Counted from the stretch's first letter, positions 38,308 to 47,181 are shown. The stretch is DNA of 64,000 bases from Sphingomonas phyllosphaerae 5.2 (GCF_000419605.1 NZ_ATTI01000001.1:2390501-2454500); one strand, 5' to 3'. Translations and numbers: made by a program. Notes: generated by a model not told the origin, from the sequence alone.

Positions 38308-38583
38308 TTACCCGTCGGCTTCGTCCTGGTCGCCATCGCCTGCGGTGGCGTTCTCGAACCATGCCTCGACCGGGCCGGTCAGCTTGATCGTCAGCGGCCG
38401 GCCGTTGCGGTCGACCTTCTTGCCGAGCGCGACACGGATCCAGCCCTCGGACATGCTATATTCCTCGACATCACGGCGCTCGACGCCCTTGAAACGGATG
38501 CCGACGCCGCGCTGAAGGGCGGCCTGATCGAAGAACGGGCTCGACGGATCGATCGACAGATGGTCGGGAGGAGTATCGCTCAT
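38308..38583 (-). CDS. DUF3297 family protein
   Basis: The 91-residue soluble protein contains the whole DUF3297 pattern: DTPPDHLSIDPSSPFFDQ at the start, then GVGIRFKGVERRDVEEY, GWIRVALGKKVDRNGRPLTIKL and GPVEAWFE. It ends with an acidic tail. The function of the family is unknown, although it is common in proteobacteria. ATG 38583 follows GGGAGGAG. It converges with the nitronate monooxygenase gene. Confidence 0.88.
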   Translation of the reverse strand: MSDTPPDHLSIDPSSPFFDQAALQRGVGIRFKGVERRDVEEYSMSEGWIRVALGKKVDRNGRPLTIKLTGPVEAWFENATAGDGDQDEADG

Positions 38584-38619
38584 GCTGCGCCATTGCCGCA
38601 AAGCGGCGCGCCCGGCCAC

Positions 38620-38650
38620 AAAAAAAGGCGCGGGAGCTCACTCCCGCGCC
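38620..38650 (-). terminator. Intrinsic terminator of the glycine-zipper gene
   Basis: Read on the minus strand, a 10-base GC-rich stem (GGCGCGGGAG and complement) with a four-base loop is followed by seven U residues, 11 bases after the TAA at 38661. Confidence 0.88.
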
Positions 38651-38660
38651 GTCCCGCACC

Positions 38661-39056
38661 TTACCAGCCGTAATAGCCGGGTGCGTCATAGCCGCGGTAG
38701 TAACCGCGCGGCTCGTAATAGGCGCGCGGCGGCGGCGGCGCGTAATAACGCTCGCGGTAGATCACCCGCGGCGGTGGCGCGTAATAGGAGCGGTCGTCGT
38801 AGTAACCACGATCGTAGCCGCGGTTGTAATAGCCGCGGTTGTAATAGCCGCGATCGTAATAACGGTCGCGGTTGCTGGACGCGATCGCCGCCCCCAGCCC
38901 AAGGCCGATCACGCCGCCGATCAGCGCGCCCGCTGCCGTGTCGCCGCCGCGATCGCGATAGCGCCGGTAACGCTGCGCCTCGGCCGGTGCGGCAGTGGCG
39001 AGGGCGGTGGCCACGAGGCCGGTCGCCAAGACGGTCTTCTTCCAAAACGCAGACAT
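38661..39056 (-). CDS. Small secreted Tyr/Arg-rich glycine-zipper protein
   Basis: The 131-residue product has a signal peptide ending APAEAQ, a glycine-zipper membrane-like segment (AAGALIGGVIGLGLGAAIA, residues 41-59), then a low-complexity tail of repeats such as DRGYYNRGYYNRGYDRGYY and APPPR..YERYYAPPPP. It is probably an envelope protein with a membrane-inserted zipper and an extended aromatic tail; its role is unknown. AGGAGG sits eight bases before ATG 39056 and a textbook terminator follows, so it is a single-gene transcript and could be abundant. Confidence 0.85.
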   Translation of the reverse strand: MSAFWKKTVLATGLVATALATAAPAEAQRYRRYRDRGGDTAAGALIGGVIGLGLGAAIASSNRDRYYDRGYYNRGYYNRGYDRGYYDDRSYYAPPPRVIYRERYYAPPPPRAYYEPRGYYRGYDAPGYYGW

Positions 39057-39187
39057 AGTCGGACCTCCTGTACTCGCTCGCCTGTTGGTCTCAACGCGCA
39101 TTCATGCGAGCCTGTGCTGCGGCTATGCACACTCCGGCATGAACCGGTGCGGAATGCGTCATTCATCCGCGGTTTAGAGGAAGTTCC

Positions 39188-39586
39188 GTGGCACATTGGC
39201 TGCTGAAGACCGAACCGGGCCGCTATGGCTGGAACGACCTGCTGCGCGAGCGCGAGACCGAATGGACCGGGGTGCGCAATCGCGCCGCCGCGGCACACCT
39301 GAGCGCGATGGCGGTCGGCGACGTCGTGCTTGTCTATCACGGCGTCGCACAGAAGGCGGTAGTGGGGACGGCATACGTGGTGCGGACCGCGCAGCCCGAG
39401 GGCGTGGTGGCACCATGGGTGTCGGTCGCCATTCGCGCGGGTGATACGCTGCCGCGACCGGTGATGCTGGCGGCGATGAAGCAGAATACCGCGCTGGCCG
39501 GTATCGTGATGCTTCGACAATCGCGACTGTCGGTCAGCCCGGTGACCGACGCTGAATGGGCGGAGATGCTCGGGTCAGCCACCTGA
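39188..39586 (+). CDS. EVE domain-containing protein
   Basis: The 132-residue protein is one EVE domain (PUA-like fold): HWLLKTEPGRYGWNDL at the start, EWTGVRNRAAAAHLSAMAVGD and VVLVYHG, ending with TDAEWAEM. EVE domains bind modified bases in DNA or RNA; the ligand in this case is not known. Start GTG 39188 follows AGAGGAAG. It is divergent from the glycine-zipper gene and convergent with the PEP-CTERM gene across a shared hairpin. Confidence 0.9.
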   Translation: MAHWLLKTEPGRYGWNDLLRERETEWTGVRNRAAAAHLSAMAVGDVVLVYHGVAQKAVVGTAYVVRTAQPEGVVAPWVSVAIRAGDTLPRPVMLAAMKQNTALAGIVMLRQSRLSVSPVTDAEWAEMLGSAT

Positions 39587-39595
39587 TGCAACAAT

Positions 39596-39619
39596 GGGGG
39601 CCGGATCGCTCCGGCCCCC
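39596..39619. terminator. Bidirectional hairpin between EVE and PEP-CTERM genes
   Basis: A perfect ten-base stem (GGGGGCCGGA and TCCGGCCCCC) with a four-base loop lies between the two convergent stops. Both flanks lack a long U run, so strength as an intrinsic terminator is uncertain. Confidence 0.6.
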
Positions 39620-39638
39620 ACATCTGGCTATTCCGCGA

Positions 39639-40295
39639 TCAGATCGCCTGTGCGTAGCGCAGGTTCGGGCGGCGGCGCATCGCGTAGCCGACCACGCCGA
39701 AGCCGAGGATCATCATCGCCCAGGTCGCCGGCTCCGGCACCGCAGCCGTGAAGCGGACGTTGTCGAACTCGAGCGAGTTGACGGTGGAGGTGAAACGCAG
39801 CCCGGTCAGCTGCTCGTTGCCGGTCGCGTTGAAGGTGACGAGGCGGTTGGTCTGCGCCGACGTCTGGTTGCCGTTGGCGGCGGCGGGATCCGACAGCTCG
39901 CTACCGGTGTAGGTACGCAGCACGGAGCCGCCGTTGCCGAGCACCTCGATCTTGTTCCCGGCGTCGATCGAGCCGAGGTAGAGCGAGATGTTGCGGAACG
40001 CGTTGGCGACCGACGAGATCGTCGCGCTGCTGCTCGACAGCACGTACATGAACACGTTGTTGTCGGACGCGCCGAAGGGATTGGCACCCTGGTTCCAGAC
40101 GTTGCCGGTCATCGTGGCGCCGCCGGTGACGCTGAAGCCGGGCGTGGCCGCCTTGTCGAAGGTGATCTGCGCACCCGCCGCGGAGCTGGCGAAGACCGCT
40201 GCCGAACCGTTCTGCGCGACGAAGGTGACCGCCGAGGCGGGAGCGGCGGCAACGAGGGCCGAAGCAACGGCGGCAGCAGCGAGAAGCTTCTTCAT
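39639..40295 (-). CDS. PEPxxWA-CTERM sorted extracellular protein
   Basis: The 218-residue protein has a signal peptide (KKLLAAAAVASALVAAAPASA), a secreted beta-rich domain with LEFDNVRF near the end, and a C-terminal sorting tail VPEPATWAMMILGFGVVG followed by RRRP. This PEPxxWA-CTERM variant is characteristic of sphingomonads and is recognised by an exosortase for surface or exopolysaccharide-linked export. No exosortase is in the window. The substrate domain is not recognised. ATG 40295; upstream GGAGTTCAATTCC is a modest ribosome site. Confidence 0.88.
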   Translation of the reverse strand: MKKLLAAAAVASALVAAAPASAVTFVAQNGSAAVFASSAAGAQITFDKAATPGFSVTGGATMTGNVWNQGANPFGASDNNVFMYVLSSSSATISSVANAFRNISLYLGSIDAGNKIEVLGNGGSVLRTYTGSELSDPAAANGNQTSAQTNRLVTFNATGNEQLTGLRFTSTVNSLEFDNVRFTAAVPEPATWAMMILGFGVVGYAMRRRPNLRYAQAI

Positions 40296-40688
40296 GGAAT
40301 TGAACTCCGGTAGCGGGGTGGGTCGTGGTGTTGACGCATCCTTTCCACTGCGGCGGATCGCCTGCAACGGCGATAAGCTTGGCAAATCCGCCGCTAACCT
40401 TGTCGTGAGCGGCGAACGATTTTCCGGAAAGCGGCGAGATCGTTCACATTTCCTGGTTAATCTTGCGTGTACCATCACTGTCGCACGTACCGTTTCGGCA
40501 CAGCGCCGTTGCAGAGGAACCGGTGTGGCACGTCGTGGAAATAGTTCGTAACCGTTCATGATGCCGACACAATCGCGCCCTAGCGGCGCGAAACCGGGAA
40601 GCAGCGACCATCGCGCCGGGGGACAAGCGCCGCACGAGTCGGCGCACCCTGCCGATCGCCCTTCCCCAATGTTCCATAAGGGGTTCCC
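40296..40688. other. 393-base intergenic region between divergent genes
   Basis: No coding potential is seen. It must hold the promoters of the PEP-CTERM gene (minus) and the TonB receptor (plus). An imperfect inverted pair GCGGCGAACGATTTTCC / GGAAAGCGGCGAGATCG is present near 40410-40445. I found no riboswitch or RNA gene. Confidence 0.5.
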
Positions 40689-43013
40689 ATGCGTCGTTCG
40701 TCGAAATCGATCCTGCTCGCCGGCATTGCCGCCGGTGTCGCGCTGTCCGCCATTCCGGCGGTCGCACAGACCGCCACCGCACCGGCCGCCGCCCTCGGAA
40801 CCGACGAGAGTGACGCCGGGCTGGGCGAGGTGGTGGTGACCGCCGAGCGTCGCAGCGAGAACTTGAAGCGCGTGCCGGTGTCCGTTGCCGTGGTGACGGG
40901 CGACGACCTGCGCACCTTCCAGGCCGGCGGCGAAGATGCGCTGGCCTTGGCGGGACGCGTGCCGGGTCTCTATGCCGAGACGACGACGGGGCGCATCTTT
41001 CCCCGCTTCTATATCCGCGGGCTCGGCAACATCGACTTCTACCTCGGTGCCTCGCAGCCGGTGTCGATCGTCCAGGACGATGTCGTACTCGAGCATGTCG
41101 TGCTGAAATCCAACCCGGTCTATGACGTCGCCAACGTCGAGGTTTTGCGCGGCCCGCAGGGCTCGCTTTTCGGGCGCAACACCACCGCGGGCATCATCAA
41201 GTTCGACACGATCCGCCCCGGGCAGGTGTGGTCGAGCCGCTTCAACGCCTCCTACGGCAGCTACAACACCGCGACGTTCGACGCTGGCGTCGGCGGGCCG
41301 ATCGTGCAGGACAAGATCGCAGTTCGTCTGTCCGGGCTGGTGCAGCATCGCGACGACTGGATCGACAACACCTACACCGGTGCGAGCGCCGACGGCACGC
41401 GCGGCGGGCGTGACAAACTGGGCGGCTTCGATGAGCGCGACGCGCGGCTACAGGTGCTCCTGACGCCCACCGAGGCGCTGTCGATCAATGTCTCCGGCCA
41501 CGTTCGCTCATATGAGGGCACGTCGACGGTGTTCCACCGCGGTGCGCTGATCAAGGGTCAGAACAACATCAACCTCGAGCCGCGCGACCGTATCGCGCTG
41601 GACGAGGGTGACAACAACCCGCAAGCGTACAAGACTTATGGCGGATCTGTGAATGCAGCGTGGGACTTCGGTGCGGCGACGCTGACCTCGATCACCGCCT
41701 ACGAGACGACGTCGGGCTACAGCCGCGGCGACACCGATGGCGGCGCGGCCGCCGATTTCGGCAACGTCGGCTTTGGCGAGAGCATGGGACGTGTTCGCGA
41801 CCTCGACCAGTGGACGCAGGAAGTGCGGCTGGCGAGCAACGGCGACGGCGCGTTCAAGTGGCAGCTCGGCGGCTTCTACTTCGACAGCCGCGACGTCACC
41901 GAATTCTATCAGCGCGGCTATTTCCTGTCGCCGGGGCAGACCGGGCGCAACCTGAACAACTGGGTACGGCTGCGCAACGTCAACACCAGCTGGGCGGTGT
42001 TCGGGCAGGCGAGCTATCGCCTTGCCGATCGCCTGACGCTGACCGGTGGCGTGCGTTATACCGAGGATGACAAAGAGACGCGCCTGGTGCGTGCGGGCCG
42101 CAATGCGGCGGGGACGGCCGACACCTTCCCCGCCGGCGCGGCGCGTCAGGTCAAGCTGAGCGGCAAGGAGCCGAGCTGGGACCTGTCGGCACTGTATGAG
42201 ATCGATCCGACCGCCAGCGTCTACGCCCGCGTCGCGCGCGGTTTCCGTGGGCCGACGATCCAGGGGCGCTCGGCGGTGTTCAACACGCCGTTCAGTACTG
42301 CGATCTCGGAAACGATCATGTCGTACGAAGCGGGCGTGAAGACGCAGCCGACCAGCAAGTTGCGCCTGAACGCCACCGCCTTCGCCTACCGGGTCAACGA
42401 CATCCAGCTGAACGGCAACGACGCAAATGGGAACGGCACGCTGTTCAACGCCGATCACGCCAATGCCTATGGCGTCGAGGCGGAGCTGGACTGGCGGCCG
42501 ATCCGCAACATCACCTTCTCGCTGGGCGGCAGCGCGATCCACACCGAGATCAAGGATCCGCGGGTGTTTGCGCAGGTCTGCCAGCTCGGGCGATCGGTGA
42601 CGTGCACCGTGCTGGACCCAACGGTGCCCGCGACGATCTTCGGCCAGCCGGCGACGCTGGCGCAGATCGACGGCAACCCCCTGCCCAACGCGCCGCGCTG
42701 GCAGGTCGATGCGGCGGTCCGTTACGACATCCCGCTGTCGGATCGCGGCAATTTCTTCGTGGCCAGCGACGTGAACATGCAGGGGTATACGAACCTCGTG
42801 CTCTACAAGACGCGCGAGTTCTTCGCGAACGACAACCTGGAACTCGGCCTGAAGGCCGGCTTCACCACCGCAGACGGCAAGTATGAGATCGCCGCCTTCG
42901 CGCGTAACATCACCAACGAGAAGAACCTGAAGGGCGTGATCGAGAATTACAACGCGGCGGTGTTCAACGAACCGCGGATCGTCGGCATCTCCCTGAGCGG
43001 CCGATTCGACTGA
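40689..43013 (+). CDS. TonB-dependent receptor
   Basis: The 774-residue outer-membrane receptor has a signal peptide ending IPAVAQ, a TonB-box-like GEVVVTAERRSENLKRVPVSV, a plug with YIRGLGNIDFYLGASQPVSI and VEVLRGPQGSLFGRNTTAG (residues about 95-165), and a barrel containing YARVARGFRGPTI. The 'ENLKRVPVSV' plus 'GPQGSLFGRNTTAG' plug belongs to the broad Fec/CirA-like group abundant in sphingomonads. Ligand unknown. There is no adjacent transporter to suggest one. Confidence 0.92.
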   Translation: MRRSSKSILLAGIAAGVALSAIPAVAQTATAPAAALGTDESDAGLGEVVVTAERRSENLKRVPVSVAVVTGDDLRTFQAGGEDALALAGRVPGLYAETTTGRIFPRFYIRGLGNIDFYLGASQPVSIVQDDVVLEHVVLKSNPVYDVANVEVLRGPQGSLFGRNTTAGIIKFDTIRPGQVWSSRFNASYGSYNTATFDAGVGGPIVQDKIAVRLSGLVQHRDDWIDNTYTGASADGTRGGRDKLGGFDERDARLQVLLTPTEALSINVSGHVRSYEGTSTVFHRGALIKGQNNINLEPRDRIALDEGDNNPQAYKTYGGSVNAAWDFGAATLTSITAYETTSGYSRGDTDGGAAADFGNVGFGESMGRVRDLDQWTQEVRLASNGDGAFKWQLGGFYFDSRDVTEFYQRGYFLSPGQTGRNLNNWVRLRNVNTSWAVFGQASYRLADRLTLTGGVRYTEDDKETRLVRAGRNAAGTADTFPAGAARQVKLSGKEPSWDLSALYEIDPTASVYARVARGFRGPTIQGRSAVFNTPFSTAISETIMSYEAGVKTQPTSKLRLNATAFAYRVNDIQLNGNDANGNGTLFNADHANAYGVEAELDWRPIRNITFSLGGSAIHTEIKDPRVFAQVCQLGRSVTCTVLDPTVPATIFGQPATLAQIDGNPLPNAPRWQVDAAVRYDIPLSDRGNFFVASDVNMQGYTNLVLYKTREFFANDNLELGLKAGFTTADGKYEIAAFARNITNEKNLKGVIENYNAAVFNEPRIVGISLSGRFD

Positions 43014-43021
43014 TCCAAAGA

Positions 43022-43047
43022 GGGGGGCGGCTTTCGCGTCGCCTCCC
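43022..43047 (+). terminator. Possible hairpin terminator after the TonB receptor
   Basis: GGGGGGCG and CGCCTCCC flank a ten-base loop right after the receptor stop. It has one mismatch and no U-tract. Confidence 0.35.
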
Positions 43048-43076
43048 GCTCGCCGCAGGCCAAGCGCGACCAACGA

Positions 43077-43772
43077 TCAGCCGATCGTCGCTATCCAGTC
43101 CGGCAGTTCCGCCAGTCGCGCCAGCTGCAGGAAGCGCGGATGATCGACGGGTGCCGTCGCCGCCTCATGCGCCCACGCCAGCGGTTGCGGGATATAGGCG
43201 CCCCACGCGCCCGCCTCCAGCGCGGGCAGCACGTCGGAGCGCATCGAATCACCGGCCATCACCGCGCGCTCCGGCGTGCAGCCGTAACGGTCAAAGACGC
43301 GCACGAACGTGTCGGGGCGCTTGTCGCTGACGATCTCGATCCCGGTGAACAGCTGCCCCAGCCCGGAAGCGGCGAGCTTCACTTCCTGATGCAGCAGGTC
43401 GCCCTTGGTGACCAGCACCAGCCGTCCGATCCCCGCCAGCCGCTCCAGCGTGGCACCGATCCCGTCGAGCAGCTCGACCGGGTGCGCGAGCAGCTCGCGC
43501 CCGATCGCGAGGAGTCGCCGGACGCTATCGGCGGGCAGATCGTCGCCGGCCAGTTCCAGCGCGGTCTCGACCATCGACAGCGTGAAACTCTTTGCGCCAT
43601 AACCGTAGTGGCGTAGGTTGCGAACCTCGATCGCCTGCATCCGCGCGCGCGCCGCGGCGTCGTCGGCATAGGGCGCCACCAAATCCGCAAACGCCTGCTC
43701 GGCGGCGGCGAAGAAGCGCATGTTGTGCCACAGCGTGTCGTCGGCATCGAGGCAGATGAGGTCGATCGGCAT
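43077..43772 (-). CDS. HAD-family hydrolase
   Basis: The 231-residue enzyme has HAD motif I DADDTLW (nucleophile Asp9), motif II in LVTKGD, a conserved Lys in SDKRPDTF and motif IV AGDSMRSDV with the Mg2+-binding acid. The cap is a C1-type helical insertion between motifs I and II. It is a phosphatase-like enzyme of unknown substrate. ATG 43772 is chosen because motif I lies right behind it; upstream frame is not protein-like. It forms a minus-strand pair with the downstream-transcribed gene at 43792-44514. Confidence 0.88.
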   Translation of the reverse strand: MPIDLICLDADDTLWHNMRFFAAAEQAFADLVAPYADDAAARARMQAIEVRNLRHYGYGAKSFTLSMVETALELAGDDLPADSVRRLLAIGRELLAHPVELLDGIGATLERLAGIGRLVLVTKGDLLHQEVKLAASGLGQLFTGIEIVSDKRPDTFVRVFDRYGCTPERAVMAGDSMRSDVLPALEAGAWGAYIPQPLAWAHEAATAPVDHPRFLQLARLAELPDWIATIG

Positions 43773-43791
43773 CGCGGCGGCTCTATCGCGA

Positions 43792-44514
43792 TCAGAGTTC
43801 GCGTACCAGCCGCACGCCCAGCGCGGGTCGGACGCGGTGACGGCGTTCCTTTTCCGCACCGGCGGCGAGCTGCACGTTCACCTTGTCGGCGAGGCGCTGA
43901 TGCCATTGCGGTGCGACGCGGACGAAGCGCTGCCGCCCGCCCGCGACGTTGACTTCCACTCCGGTGACGGTGCCAGCGCGCATGTCGTAGAAGGTCGCGT
44001 GATTGAGGAGCAGCGCGTTGCGCCCGGCACGTCGGCGCAGAGCGATATCGTCAACGCCCACCATGTTCATCATGCTCCAACGCGGCGAGAAGCGGTGCCC
44101 CGCCATATAGAGCAGCGAGTTGCTGTAACGGCCGGTATCGCGGTCGTAGATGCCGAGATACTGCACGCCGTGCGCGCTGCGCCCGTCCGCCGAAGCGCCG
44201 AAGGCGGCCTGTAGCCCGAGCTTGAGCGCCTCCAGCCGGCTGCCGTTGAACGGCAGCTCGAACTCGATCGCCTTGCCGTCAGCGAAAGCATATTCGACCT
44301 CCGGCGCCCATTCCGCCTCACGCGGACGGAACGGCGAGCTGGTGGTCGCCAGCGCATTGACCTCGGTTTCGCCTTTCTGCGCACCAAGCGGACGCATCAT
44401 GTCGAAGATCATCGGCTCCGGGATCACGGGATAGGCCGTCTGCGCCGCCGCGCTGCTGGCGATTGTGGCGAGCAGGATCGGGGCGAACAGGCGTGGGGCG
44501 TCGGCGATGCGCAT
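43792..44514 (-). CDS. Secreted/outer-membrane protein of unknown function
   Basis: The 240-residue product has a signal peptide ending ASSAAAQ and alternating hydrophobic/polar strands (EVEYAFADGKAIEFELPF, LQYLGIY-like, RFSPRWSMMNMVGVDD, LLNHATFYDMRAGTVTGVEVNVAG) that suggest an outer-membrane beta-barrel. No family is recognised by eye; similar sphingomonad proteins are listed as hypothetical. ATG 44514 follows GGAGC. The frame remains open far upstream through a tandem repeat, but that part is not protein-like. Confidence 0.7.
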   Translation of the reverse strand: MRIADAPRLFAPILLATIASSAAAQTAYPVIPEPMIFDMMRPLGAQKGETEVNALATTSSPFRPREAEWAPEVEYAFADGKAIEFELPFNGSRLEALKLGLQAAFGASADGRSAHGVQYLGIYDRDTGRYSNSLLYMAGHRFSPRWSMMNMVGVDDIALRRRAGRNALLLNHATFYDMRAGTVTGVEVNVAGGRQRFVRVAPQWHQRLADKVNVQLAAGAEKERRHRVRPALGVRLVREL

Positions 44515-44886
44515 CGGGTGCTCCGCTGGAGGTGGAGCGGGCGCCGTAGCGGTTGCGGGCGCCCAAGGGTGTAGACGGGGCGTGATGTTGTATTGCTGTA
44601 ACAATGACTTGTGCCGCGAATGTTGCGAATGTTGAGCCGCTGGCGCGTCGTGGCGCGGACGCTCGGCACCCGGTCGACAGGCCGGTGCCATGATCGCGAG
44701 TTTACGTCGTGGAGCTGCATGGGCGGTACGTAAGGCGAGATCCGCATTGTAGGACAGCCGGGGCGGCGGATAACGCGATCGAGCCCCGCCGCGCTGTACA
44801 CCCGGCGTATGACACGGACGCTCGTCGTACGATCCGAAAATCCTCGTTTCATCGCCAAATGCCGCGCACGATCGCGCCGTGACGGT

Positions 44887-44916
44887 GATCGTGTCGGCGG
44901 CGATCGTGTCGGCGGC
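44887..44916. repeat. Two tandem 15-bp repeats
   Basis: The unit GATCGTGTCGGCGGC occurs twice exactly (44887-44901 and 44902-44916) and a third copy begins with GATC before changing into the 14-bp array. Confidence 0.9.
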
Positions 44917-44922
44917 GATCGG

Positions 44923-44998
44923 GTAGCGCCGGGCGGGTAGCGCCGGGCGGGTAGCGCCGGGCGGGTAGCGCCGGGCGGGTAGCGCCGGGCGGGTAGCG
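44923..44998. repeat. Five tandem 14-bp repeats
   Basis: The unit GTAGCGCCGGGCGG is repeated five times without a mismatch (44923-44992), followed by a partial sixth copy GTAGCG. Units are directly adjacent, with no spacers, so it is a minisatellite-like array and not CRISPR. Perfect identity suggests recent expansion by slippage. Confidence 0.95.
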
Positions 44999-45046
44999 AT
45001 CGGGCGCCACCGCTCGCGCCTTGCGATCGGCAGAGGACCAGACGGG

Positions 45047-45080
45047 AACGGCCGCCCGGTTGGGCGGCCGTTTCGTTTCA
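45047..45080 (+). terminator. Orphan intrinsic terminator
   Basis: An 11-base perfect stem (AACGGCCGCCC / GGGCGGCCGTT) with a GGTT tetraloop is followed by TCGTTTC on the plus strand. No plus-strand gene lies upstream for several hundred bases, hence 'orphan'. Confidence 0.65.
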
Positions 45081-45190
45081 TCATGGCCCGCCGCGGGCCA
45101 AGTCCGCGTCGTCGGCCGGCGCTTCTCGCGCCGCCGGCCGGGCGCGGCTGGAGCTTGCGGGCAGCTTGCGCCGCCCGCCTGCGCCTCGCC

Positions 45191-47014
45191 TTATGCCGCC
45201 TGCTTCGAGCGGCTGGCGCGCTTGCGCTCGTTGGGGTCGAGGTGGCGCTTGCGCAGCCGGATCGACTTCGGCGTCACTTCGACCATCTCGTCGTCGTCGA
45301 TATAGGCGATCGCCTGCTCCAGCGTCATCTTCTTCGGCGGGGTCAGCCGGACCTGATCGTCCTTGCCGCCCGAGGCGCGGAAGTTGGTGAGCTGCTTCGC
45401 CTTCATCGGGTTGACCTCAAGGTCATCCGTCTTGGCGTTCTCGCCGATGATCATGCCCTCGTACAGCGCCTCGCCGTGGCCGACGAACAGGATGCCGCGA
45501 TCCTCGAGCGGGCCGAGCGCGTAGGATTGCGCCTCACCCGCGCCATTCGAGATCAGCACGCCGTTCTTGCGGCCCTCGATGGTGCCCTTGTGCGGACCGT
45601 ACTTCTCGAACAGCCGGTTCATGATGCCGGTGCCGCGCGTGTCCGACAGGAACTCGCCGTGGTAGCCGATCATGCCGCGGCTGGGCGCGGAGAACGTGAT
45701 GCGGGTCTTGCCGCCGGTCGACGGGCGCATGTCGGTCATCTCCGCCTTGCGCAGGTTCATCTTCTCGACGACCGTGCCGGAATGCTCCTCATCGACGTCG
45801 ATGATGACGGTTTCGTACGGCTCGGTCTTCTTGCCGTTCTCATCCTCGGCGAACAGCACGCGCGGGCGGCTGATGCCCAGCTCGAAGCCTTCGCGGCGCA
45901 TCGTCTCGATCAGCACGCCGAGCTGAAGCTCGCCGCGGCCTGCGACCTCGAAGCTGTCGCGGTCGGCGGCCTCGGTCACCTTGATCGCGACATTGGTCTC
46001 CGCTTCACGCAGCAGGCGATCGCGGATCATGCGGCTCGTCACCTTGCTGCCCTCACGCCCCGCCATCGGCGAGTCGTTGACGGCAAAACGCATCGACAGC
46101 GTCGGCGGATCGATCGGCTGCGCATGGATCGCCTGCGTCACGGTGGTGTCGCAGATCGTGTGCGCCACCGTCGCGACCGCAAGGCCGGCGAGCGAGATGA
46201 TGTCGCCCGCGCGTGCTTCCTCGACGGGCACACGCTCCAGCCCACGGAAGCTCATCAGCTTCGACGCGCGTCCGGTCTCGATCACATTGCTGTCGTCATC
46301 CAGCGCATGGATCGGCTGGTTCACCTTCACTACGCCGGACTGGACGCGGCCGGTGAGAATACGGCCGAGGAAATTGTCACGGTCGAGCAGCGTCACCAGG
46401 AAGCTGAACGGCGCATCCTCGTCGAGGTTCGGCGGCGGGACGTGATCGACGATCTTCTGGAACATCGGGGTCAGCGTGCCCTCGCGGCGATCCATGTCCT
46501 CCGACGCATAACCGTTGCGACCCGAGGCGTAGAGCACGGGGAAGTCGAGCTGCTCGTCGCTGGCCTCCAGCGTGACGAACAGGTCGAACACCTCGTCCAG
46601 CACTTCCTGGATGCGCGCGTCCGAACGATCGACCTTGTTGACGACGACGATCGGGCGCAGGCCCAGCGCCAGCGCCTTGCCGGTCACGAACTTGGTCTGC
46701 GGCATCGCGCCTTCGGCCGCATCGACCAGCAGGATCACGCCGTCGACCATCGACAGGATGCGCTCCACCTCGCCACCGAAATCGGCGTGGCCCGGCGTAT
46801 CGACGATGTTGATGCGCGTGCCTTCCCATTCGATCGACGTCGGCTTGGCGAGGATGGTGATCCCGCGCTCCTTTTCGAGATCATTCGAGTCCATCGCGCG
46901 CTCCTCGACGCGCTGGTTGTCGCGGAACGTGCCGGACTGACGGAACAATTGATCGACGAGGGTGGTCTTGCCATGATCGACGTGCGCGATGATGGCGATG
47001 TTGCGCAGGTTCAT
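45191..47014 (-). CDS. typA: Translational GTPase TypA/BipA
   Basis: The 607-residue ribosome-binding GTPase has G1 AHVDHGKTT (residues 10-18), the switch I ERGITI, G3 DTPGHADFGGEV, G4 NKVDR, and G5 YASGRNGYA, followed by domain II, an EF-G-like domain with GRGELQLGVLIETMRREG, and the BipA-specific C-terminal domain (GVLISNGAGEAQSYALG; FVGHGEALYEGMIIGEN). BipA assists 50S subunit assembly, especially in cold or stress. ATG 47014 follows CAGGA. It ends before the repeat region without an obvious U-tract terminator. Confidence 0.97.
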   Translation of the reverse strand: MNLRNIAIIAHVDHGKTTLVDQLFRQSGTFRDNQRVEERAMDSNDLEKERGITILAKPTSIEWEGTRINIVDTPGHADFGGEVERILSMVDGVILLVDAAEGAMPQTKFVTGKALALGLRPIVVVNKVDRSDARIQEVLDEVFDLFVTLEASDEQLDFPVLYASGRNGYASEDMDRREGTLTPMFQKIVDHVPPPNLDEDAPFSFLVTLLDRDNFLGRILTGRVQSGVVKVNQPIHALDDDSNVIETGRASKLMSFRGLERVPVEEARAGDIISLAGLAVATVAHTICDTTVTQAIHAQPIDPPTLSMRFAVNDSPMAGREGSKVTSRMIRDRLLREAETNVAIKVTEAADRDSFEVAGRGELQLGVLIETMRREGFELGISRPRVLFAEDENGKKTEPYETVIIDVDEEHSGTVVEKMNLRKAEMTDMRPSTGGKTRITFSAPSRGMIGYHGEFLSDTRGTGIMNRLFEKYGPHKGTIEGRKNGVLISNGAGEAQSYALGPLEDRGILFVGHGEALYEGMIIGENAKTDDLEVNPMKAKQLTNFRASGGKDDQVRLTPPKKMTLEQAIAYIDDDEMVEVTPKSIRLRKRHLDPNERKRASRSKQAA

Positions 47015-47181
47015 ACGGGTTCCTGAGGGTGGCCCGCTGATACGCAGGCAGTTTCGCCGGGGCGCATAGCTGAAAGTTCCGGCGAGCGCCAGCCTTCGCC
47101 CGACGCGAACGGGCCAGCCACTCACAAGAGCGACCGGGCCGTCCTCGTCCCCGTCCTCGTCAACACGTTGGTGGCGCGTGA

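Larger units (their letters stand above)
44515..45190. other. 676-base region without a clear gene
   Basis: It holds tandem repeats (44887-44998) and a plus-strand terminator (45047-45080) that has no assigned upstream gene. A small RNA or short ORF transcribed left to right could end there. The remaining sequence shows no convincing reading frame. Confidence 0.5.

Noticed and set aside
44923..44998. CRISPR array
   Set aside because: The repeats are directly adjacent with no spacers and no cas genes are present.
43792..45084. Extension of the secreted-protein gene to 430 codons through the tandem repeat
   Set aside because: The upstream part encodes repetitive PPGATRPALPARRY peptides; a signal peptide begins at ATG 44514.
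45083..47026. Plus-strand frame of 647 codons across typA
   Set aside because: Antisense to a fully conserved GTPase.
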